26,796 nt of DNA from MVRV01 sp964646755 (GTDB taxonomy: Bacteria > Desulfobacterota > Syntrophia > Syntrophales > Smithellaceae), in assembly GCA_964646755.1 (NCBI GenBank), contig CAZYIE010000043.1, forward strand, positions 1 through 26,796, written 5' to 3'. Within the stretch, counting starts at the first letter, position 1. Every line of letters starts with the position of its first letter. The translations under genes were made by a program, and so were the position numbers. Below the pieces are notes generated by a model. That model did no database searches and was not told the origin of the DNA. It saw nothing but the letters and a program-made list of their open reading frames with translations. Positions 22,354-26,796 of this stretch are shown piece by piece.

Positions 22354-23215
22354 ACAGTTTAAAAATACTATCATGGATTTAGCCCTGCGTGATGAACGCA
22401 TTGTAATGATTCTGGGAGATGTCAGTGTTTATCTTTTTAATGAATTTAAAGAAAAATATCCGGATCGTTTTTACAACATGGGTATCAGCGAAAACACACT
22501 AATCAGTGTAGGAGCAGGTCTGGCCGCCCAAAAATTTTATCCGTTTGTCCATACAATTGCCCCGTTTATCACCGAGAGAAGCTATGAACAGATCAAGCTC
22601 GATATGTGCTATAACCGGTTCGGCGGCAACATCGTTTCCTGCGGCGCTTCGTTTGATTATGCCTGGGATGGAGCGACTCATCATTCTTATACGGATCTCG
22701 CGATTCTGAGGCTTCTACCGGGAATGGAAGTTATTCAACCGGGTTCGACGAAGGAGATCGACATCCTGCTGCGGAGCCAGTATAACAATGGGAATCCAAC
22801 TTACTTTCGTCTTTCTGATCATCCCCATAATATTGATGTTCCGATAGAGTTCGGGCGGGGCGTGACAATCAGGGATAAGGGAGCCGGAATCACCGTCATG
22901 ACGGCGGGACCTCTATTAGGGAATGTGCTGGAAGCCTGCCGGGAACTTCCTGTCAATATCGTATATTTCCACACAATCAAGCCGATTGACACCGAATTAA
23001 TTATGAGTTTTCGTCATACGAGAATATTGGTAGTTCACGATGCCTTTGGCTTGAAAGAGGCCATCAGTGAAGTGCCTGAAGTGCGGATCGTTTTTCACGG
23101 AATGCCTGATGCTTTCTGCGCTTGTTACGGAAACCTGCAAGATATACGTTGCCAATTGGGCTTGGATTCTGCCGGGATTCGAGAATTCGTTTCCAGTCAG
23201 CTGAAAAGAAAGTAG
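22346..23215 (+). CDS. Transketolase-like protein, C-terminal half
   Basis: 289 residues from ATG 22346, which has GGAGG about 7 nt upstream; a longer frame from 22235 would lie inside the preceding gene and is rejected. Pyrimidine-binding domain with GISENTLISVGAGLAAQKFY, carrying the Glu that activates TPP, then VSCGASFDYAWDGATHHSYTD-like residues (His pair near the active site) and PGSTKEIDILLRSQYNNGNP, followed by the C-terminal domain (VNIVYFHTIKPIDTELI). With the preceding ORF it completes a transketolase-type enzyme. Confidence 0.93.
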   Translation: MRKQFKNTIMDLALRDERIVMILGDVSVYLFNEFKEKYPDRFYNMGISENTLISVGAGLAAQKFYPFVHTIAPFITERSYEQIKLDMCYNRFGGNIVSCGASFDYAWDGATHHSYTDLAILRLLPGMEVIQPGSTKEIDILLRSQYNNGNPTYFRLSDHPHNIDVPIEFGRGVTIRDKGAGITVMTAGPLLGNVLEACRELPVNIVYFHTIKPIDTELIMSFRHTRILVVHDAFGLKEAISEVPEVRIVFHGMPDAFCACYGNLQDIRCQLGLDSAGIREFVSSQLKRK

Positions 23216-23286
23216 CCTGATTACGCTTAATTCAATTTATCGGCAGTCAGATCGGCAATAAATATAGAGACGCAGGAATAGGCAAT

Positions 23287-24240
23287 ATGTTTTACCGTAA
23301 TAAAAAAGTGCTCGTTACAGGCGGGACAGGTTTCATCGGGAGTCATCTGGTTCGGGCATTACTAGATCAGGGCGCTGCCGTCCGCGTTTCCGTCCATTAC
23401 CGTCCGTTGAAGTTTGAATGTTCAGGAATTGAAACGGTATCAGCCGACTTGACAAACCCAGACGACTGCTTATCCGTTATGAATAAAATTGACTATGCAA
23501 TTCACGCTGCCGGTGCCGTTGGGGCTGCCGGTGTGAAAGGCTATCAATTAATGGAAGGTATAACGAAGAATATAACTATTACGGGCAATATTCTTCAGGC
23601 GGCATGGGCACAAAACGTTAAAAAGATAGTCGTTTTTGGCAGTTCAACCGGTTACCCACCCTATAGCCATCCTGTAAAAGAAGAGGAAATGTGGCGCGAA
23701 GAACCGCATCCGTCCTACTTTGGTTATGGTTGGATGCGCCGATACCTGGAAAAGCTTGGTGAATATGTATCCCGAGTTTCTCCTTGCACAGTGGTGCTGA
23801 TCAGGCCATCGGCCGTTTATGGGCCGGGAGATAATTTTGCAGAGGACACATCTCATGTGATACCGGCATTAATTAGAAGGGCAGTAGCAGGGGAGAATCC
23901 TTATGTTGTCTGGGGCAGTGGAGACGAGGTTCGCGATTTTATTCACGTCACCGATTTTGCAAGAGCCTGTATGCTGGCTCTGGAAAAATGTTCACATTTT
24001 GATCCTATCAATATAGGCGCAGGCCATACTTATACAATCCGTGAAATTGTCAGTTTAATTCTTACCGCCACGGGTCAGAAAGACGTTCCGATTGTTTTTG
24101 ACAGCACAAAGCCTGTAACTATACCAATTCGGATGATGGATATTGAAAAAGCAAGAAACTTACTTGGCTTTGAACCGCAAATATCGCTTAATCAAGGAAT
24201 TAAAGATACAGTTCAATGGTATGTTAATTCCATTAGTTAA
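23287..24240 (+). CDS. NAD-dependent epimerase/reductase, GDP-fucose-synthase-like (YxxxR)
   Basis: A 317-residue extended SDR. TGGTGFIGSH dinucleotide motif (11-20); IHAAGAVGAAGVKGYQLM and SAVYGPGDNFAEDTSHVIPA plus WGSGDEVRDFIHVTDFARAC are characteristic of the GDP-L-fucose synthase/WcaG group. The catalytic segment reads GYGWMRRYLE: Tyr is present but the YxxxK lysine is Arg. It starts at ATG 23287 after a 71-base gap, with GCAGG-like sequence upstream. It likely epimerises and/or reduces a 4-keto-6-deoxy sugar. Its paralogue follows after 18 bases. Confidence 0.87.
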   Translation: MFYRNKKVLVTGGTGFIGSHLVRALLDQGAAVRVSVHYRPLKFECSGIETVSADLTNPDDCLSVMNKIDYAIHAAGAVGAAGVKGYQLMEGITKNITITGNILQAAWAQNVKKIVVFGSSTGYPPYSHPVKEEEMWREEPHPSYFGYGWMRRYLEKLGEYVSRVSPCTVVLIRPSAVYGPGDNFAEDTSHVIPALIRRAVAGENPYVVWGSGDEVRDFIHVTDFARACMLALEKCSHFDPINIGAGHTYTIREIVSLILTATGQKDVPIVFDSTKPVTIPIRMMDIEKARNLLGFEPQISLNQGIKDTVQWYVNSIS

Positions 24241-24258
24241 ATCAACAGGAAATTGTCG

Positions 24259-25254
24259 ATGATAGCTGAAAATATATTTAAGGACTTCAACAAAAAAAAT
24301 GTTCTGGTTACCGGCGGTTCCGGGTTGATCGGCAGGCAGGTAGTTGAGCTTCTGGTTGAAGCCCAAGCGTGCGTCCGAAGTGTGTCGCTGGACAGTTCTG
24401 TTGTAAATACCAAGGTGGAGAATATTGTCGGAGATCTGGTGAGTATGGATTTTTGCAGAGAGATTATCCGCGATATGGATTATGTATTTCATCTGGCCGG
24501 AATTCAGGGAACAGTGCAGACATCATCCTCTAAACTCGCCAGCCATTTTGTGCCAACGCTGATGATGAACACAAATCTTCTCGAAGCAGCGCGTTTAAAT
24601 AAAATAAAGAAACTTGTTTACACCAGTTCCATTGGTGCATATGCAGAGAACAATATCCTGCGGGAGAGCGACTACAAAATTGAAAGTGTGCCCATGTCTT
24701 TTGCCGGGTGGGCGAAAAGAATGGCGGAACTTCAGGTTTATGCGTATAAAAAACAATATGGAATCAATACTTTCTCCATAGTCAGGTTATCCAATGTCTA
24801 TGGTCCGGGAGACAATTTTGATCCCGCAACCAGTATGGTCATTCCTGCATTGATTTATCGTTTGCACAGTGGCGAAAATCCGCTGGTGGTCTGGGGTGAT
24901 GGGAATGCAGTCAGGGATTTTCTTTACAGCAAAGATGCCGCAGAAGGAATTATCCTTGCTTTTCATCATGGAACGGATGGTGACTTTGTAAATATTGCCA
25001 GTGGCAAAGGACATTCTATTCGTGATGTTGTCACCATTTTGCGGTCGTTCATCGATTTCGAATACAGTTTTGATACCAGCAAACCGTCAGGCGCTCCAAT
25101 GAGGGTTATGGATATAACTCGGGCAAGAGATCTGCTAGGATTTTCTCCGTCAACAGAACTGAGTGATGGTTTGCTTCTGACCTGGGAATGGTTTGTGAAA
25201 AACCCAGAGGAACATAAAAGCAAATTAAACTATTTTAGAGACGAGAACTATTAA
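24259..25254 (+). CDS. NAD-dependent epimerase/reductase, GDP-fucose-synthase-like (no catalytic Tyr)
   Basis: 331 residues from ATG 24259 (AGGA 9 nt upstream; TTG 24253 in frame is too close to it). Dinucleotide motif TGGSGLIGRQ; FHLAGIQGTVQTSSS, LSNVYGPGDNFDPATSMVIP and WGDGNAVRDFLYSKDAAEG match the preceding gene. The active-site segment is SFAGWAKRMAE: aligned on GW, the catalytic Tyr is Ala while Lys is kept. This is the converse of its upstream paralogue (Tyr kept, Lys to Arg). It may need its partner, use another residue, or be non-catalytic; not resolved. Confidence 0.86.
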   Translation: MIAENIFKDFNKKNVLVTGGSGLIGRQVVELLVEAQACVRSVSLDSSVVNTKVENIVGDLVSMDFCREIIRDMDYVFHLAGIQGTVQTSSSKLASHFVPTLMMNTNLLEAARLNKIKKLVYTSSIGAYAENNILRESDYKIESVPMSFAGWAKRMAELQVYAYKKQYGINTFSIVRLSNVYGPGDNFDPATSMVIPALIYRLHSGENPLVVWGDGNAVRDFLYSKDAAEGIILAFHHGTDGDFVNIASGKGHSIRDVVTILRSFIDFEYSFDTSKPSGAPMRVMDITRARDLLGFSPSTELSDGLLLTWEWFVKNPEEHKSKLNYFRDENY

Positions 25255-25261
25255 GTTGGAA

Positions 25262-26796
25262 ATGAAAAAAATCAGAATTGGGCTCGTAGAGATAGGTGAT
25301 TCGTTTGGCGGTCAGTATTATTTCCCCTATTCGCTGGGCATCCTGCGTGCCTATGCGGAAAAAAACCTTGCATCCAGTCAAGAATATGAATTCCTGCCGA
25401 TTATCTATAAACGGGGCAATGTTAATGATTATGCCGCTCGCTTAGCCGAAACTGATATAATCTTTTACAGCACCTATCTGTGGAATTTTAGGGTGAGTCT
25501 GGCGATTGCACAGGAGGTTAAGCGAAAGAACCCAGAAGCAATAAATGTATTCGGTGGGCCTCAGATTCCGGAGTCCAGAGAAAAATTATCTTTATTTCTG
25601 GAGCAATATCCTTTTGTAGACATCGTCTCTTTTGGAGAGGGAGAAATTCCTTTTTTAAGAATAATAGAAATGTCACTGGATAAGCAATGGTGCTTGGTGC
25701 CGTCAATAGGATACCGTCGTTCGGATGCAACAATTGCATGTAATGAATTTAAAGAAAAGATTGAAGATATTAATGAGATTCCCTCTCCCTATTTATCAGG
25801 TGTTTTTGATGAACTCATAAAGCAGAACCCTGAAGAGAAATGGCAGGGCATGATTGAAACAAACAGAGGGTGTCCTTTCACTTGTGCTTTCTGCTATTGG
25901 GGGAAAAAGTCCGATAGAAAAATCAAGCAATTTGGGCTCGGAAGAGTGTATAACGAAATTGATTGGCTGAGCAGGAATAAGGTTGAGTTTGTCTTCTGCT
26001 GTGATGCAAATTTCGGCATTTTGAAGAGAGATCTGGAAATAGCAAGAAAAGTTGCCGATAACAAGAAGAGCTGCGGTTACCCCAAAGCTTTTTCGGTTCA
26101 GAATACAAAAAATTCCAAGGAACGCATATTTGAGCTCCAGAAAATTCTGAACGATGAAGGACTGCAAAAAGGAATTAATCTCGCCTTGCAGTCTTTAAAT
26201 GAGGAGACGCTGAAATATATTGAGAGAAGCAATATTGACAATCAAACATACACTGAATTGCAAAAACTTTTTACGCAGAGCCATATTGCCACATTTACTG
26301 ATCTCATTATAGGGTTACCCGGAGAAACGTATGATTCATTTACAAAGGGCGTATCGGAGATTATTGCCAACGGTCAACACAATCGTATTCAGTTTATTAA
26401 TCTGACCATCCTGGAAAGTACGTTGATGGCTAAGCCGGATTATCAGCAAAGGTACGGTTTACATATAATAGAAACTGAACTTATCCCCCACCATTCGTCG
26501 CCGGCTATGAGCGAAAGTATAGTGGAGACACAGCAACTAGTCACCGCGACGCAAGCGATGCCCGTCAGGGACTGGATAAAAACAAGAGTGTTTTCCTGGC
26601 TGGCTTCGTTGCTGCATTTCGATAAATTATTGCAGATTCCTTTTATTATTCTCCATGAGGTATGTGGAATTTCATACAAAGATTTAATTGAAGCTTTTAT
26701 GAAAAAAGCTCATGGCGAAAATATCCTGAATGATATTGTCTCTGCTCTTGAGGATAAAGCGGCAAGCATTCAGAACGGCGGAAGTGAATACAGTAT
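25262..26796 (+). CDS. B12-binding-domain radical SAM protein (3' truncated by window)
   Basis: Starts at ATG 25262, seven bases after the preceding stop (SD weak: GTTGGAA). 511 codons are visible and the frame is open at the window edge. The N-terminal part (KIRIGLVEIGDSFGGQYYFP, TDIIFYSTYLWNFRVSLAIA, INVFGGPQIPES, VSFGEGEIPF) has the shape of a cobalamin-binding domain as in BchE-like proteins, although no DxHxxG motif is present. The radical SAM cluster motif is ETNRGCPFTCAFCYWG: C204-x3-C208-x2-C211. LIIGLPGETYDSF is a further family element. Members methylate unactivated carbons or rearrange; in a sugar locus a C-methylation or redox role is possible, inferred only. Confidence 0.85.
   Translation, partial: MKKIRIGLVEIGDSFGGQYYFPYSLGILRAYAEKNLASSQEYEFLPIIYKRGNVNDYAARLAETDIIFYSTYLWNFRVSLAIAQEVKRKNPEAINVFGGPQIPESREKLSLFLEQYPFVDIVSFGEGEIPFLRIIEMSLDKQWCLVPSIGYRRSDATIACNEFKEKIEDINEIPSPYLSGVFDELIKQNPEEKWQGMIETNRGCPFTCAFCYWGKKSDRKIKQFGLGRVYNEIDWLSRNKVEFVFCCDANFGILKRDLEIARKVADNKKSCGYPKAFSVQNTKNSKERIFELQKILNDEGLQKGINLALQSLNEETLKYIERSNIDNQTYTELQKLFTQSHIATFTDLIIGLPGETYDSFTKGVSEIIANGQHNRIQFINLTILESTLMAKPDYQQRYGLHIIETELIPHHSSPAMSESIVETQQLVTATQAMPVRDWIKTRVFSWLASLLHFDKLLQIPFIILHEVCGISYKDLIEAFMKKAHGENILNDIVSALEDKAASIQNGGSEYS

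Noticed and set aside
1..26796. tRNA or rRNA genes
   Set aside because: No cloverleaf-like or conserved rRNA segments were noticed on reading; a tRNA scan was not possible.

Overview
The window looks like the chromosome of a strictly anaerobic, syntrophic fatty-acid or aromatic-acid degrading deltaproteobacterium (Desulfobacterota; the Syntrophus/Smithella group, Syntrophales, is my best guess). The basis is the gene order acs - etfB - etfA - membrane FeS oxidoreductase - acyl-CoA ligase - enoyl-CoA hydratase - acyl-CoA dehydrogenase, an archaeal-type phosphoglycerate mutase, and intergenic DNA full of GTCATTGCGAG-type palindromic repeats. The placement rests on gene content and recalled synteny, not on a search.

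Layout. (1) 1-6900 is a patchwork of housekeeping or accessory genes on the minus strand (SDR oxidoreductase, GIY-YIG nuclease, HflX GTPase with a non-canonical start, a DUF559 nuclease pseudogene, an FmdB-type zinc ribbon, an outer-membrane porin). They are separated by many copies of two inverted-repeat families. Family A has ends GTCATTGCGAG...CTCGCAATGAC. Family B has ends TGTCC(C/T)CCGC...GCGGAGGACA. One long member of each family encloses a small nuclease gene whose stop codon lies in the repeat itself: GIY-YIG in family A, DUF559 in family B. Short gene-less members of 84-143 bp lie nearby. (2) 7217-18367, plus strand, is the energy and beta-oxidation block: AMP-forming acetyl-CoA synthetase, both Etf subunits, a membrane-bound Etf:quinone oxidoreductase-like FeS protein, long-chain acyl-CoA ligase, enoyl-CoA hydratase (interrupted by a 10-N assembly gap that looks like a join between two paralogues) and a 608-aa acyl-CoA dehydrogenase. 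Acyl-CoA would be made by the ligase and oxidised by the dehydrogenase, with electrons passing through EtfAB to the membrane FeS protein and the quinone pool. Acs may turn acetyl-CoA into acetate with ATP gain. (3) 18472-19680 is apgM. (4) 19782-26796 is a compact plus-strand sugar locus: a GDP-mannose 4,6-dehydratase-like enzyme, a TylF-like methyltransferase, a split transketolase (two overlapping ORFs), two tandem GDP-fucose-synthase-like SDRs with complementary catalytic-residue losses, and a B12-binding radical SAM protein that runs off the window. I infer an unusual, possibly branched or C-methylated, nucleotide-sugar pathway for surface polysaccharide.

The strongest second-look items are the nuclease-in-inverted-repeat elements, the sugar locus, the paired SDRs, a 127-nt nested palindrome between etfB and etfA, and the assembly join in the enoyl-CoA hydratase.
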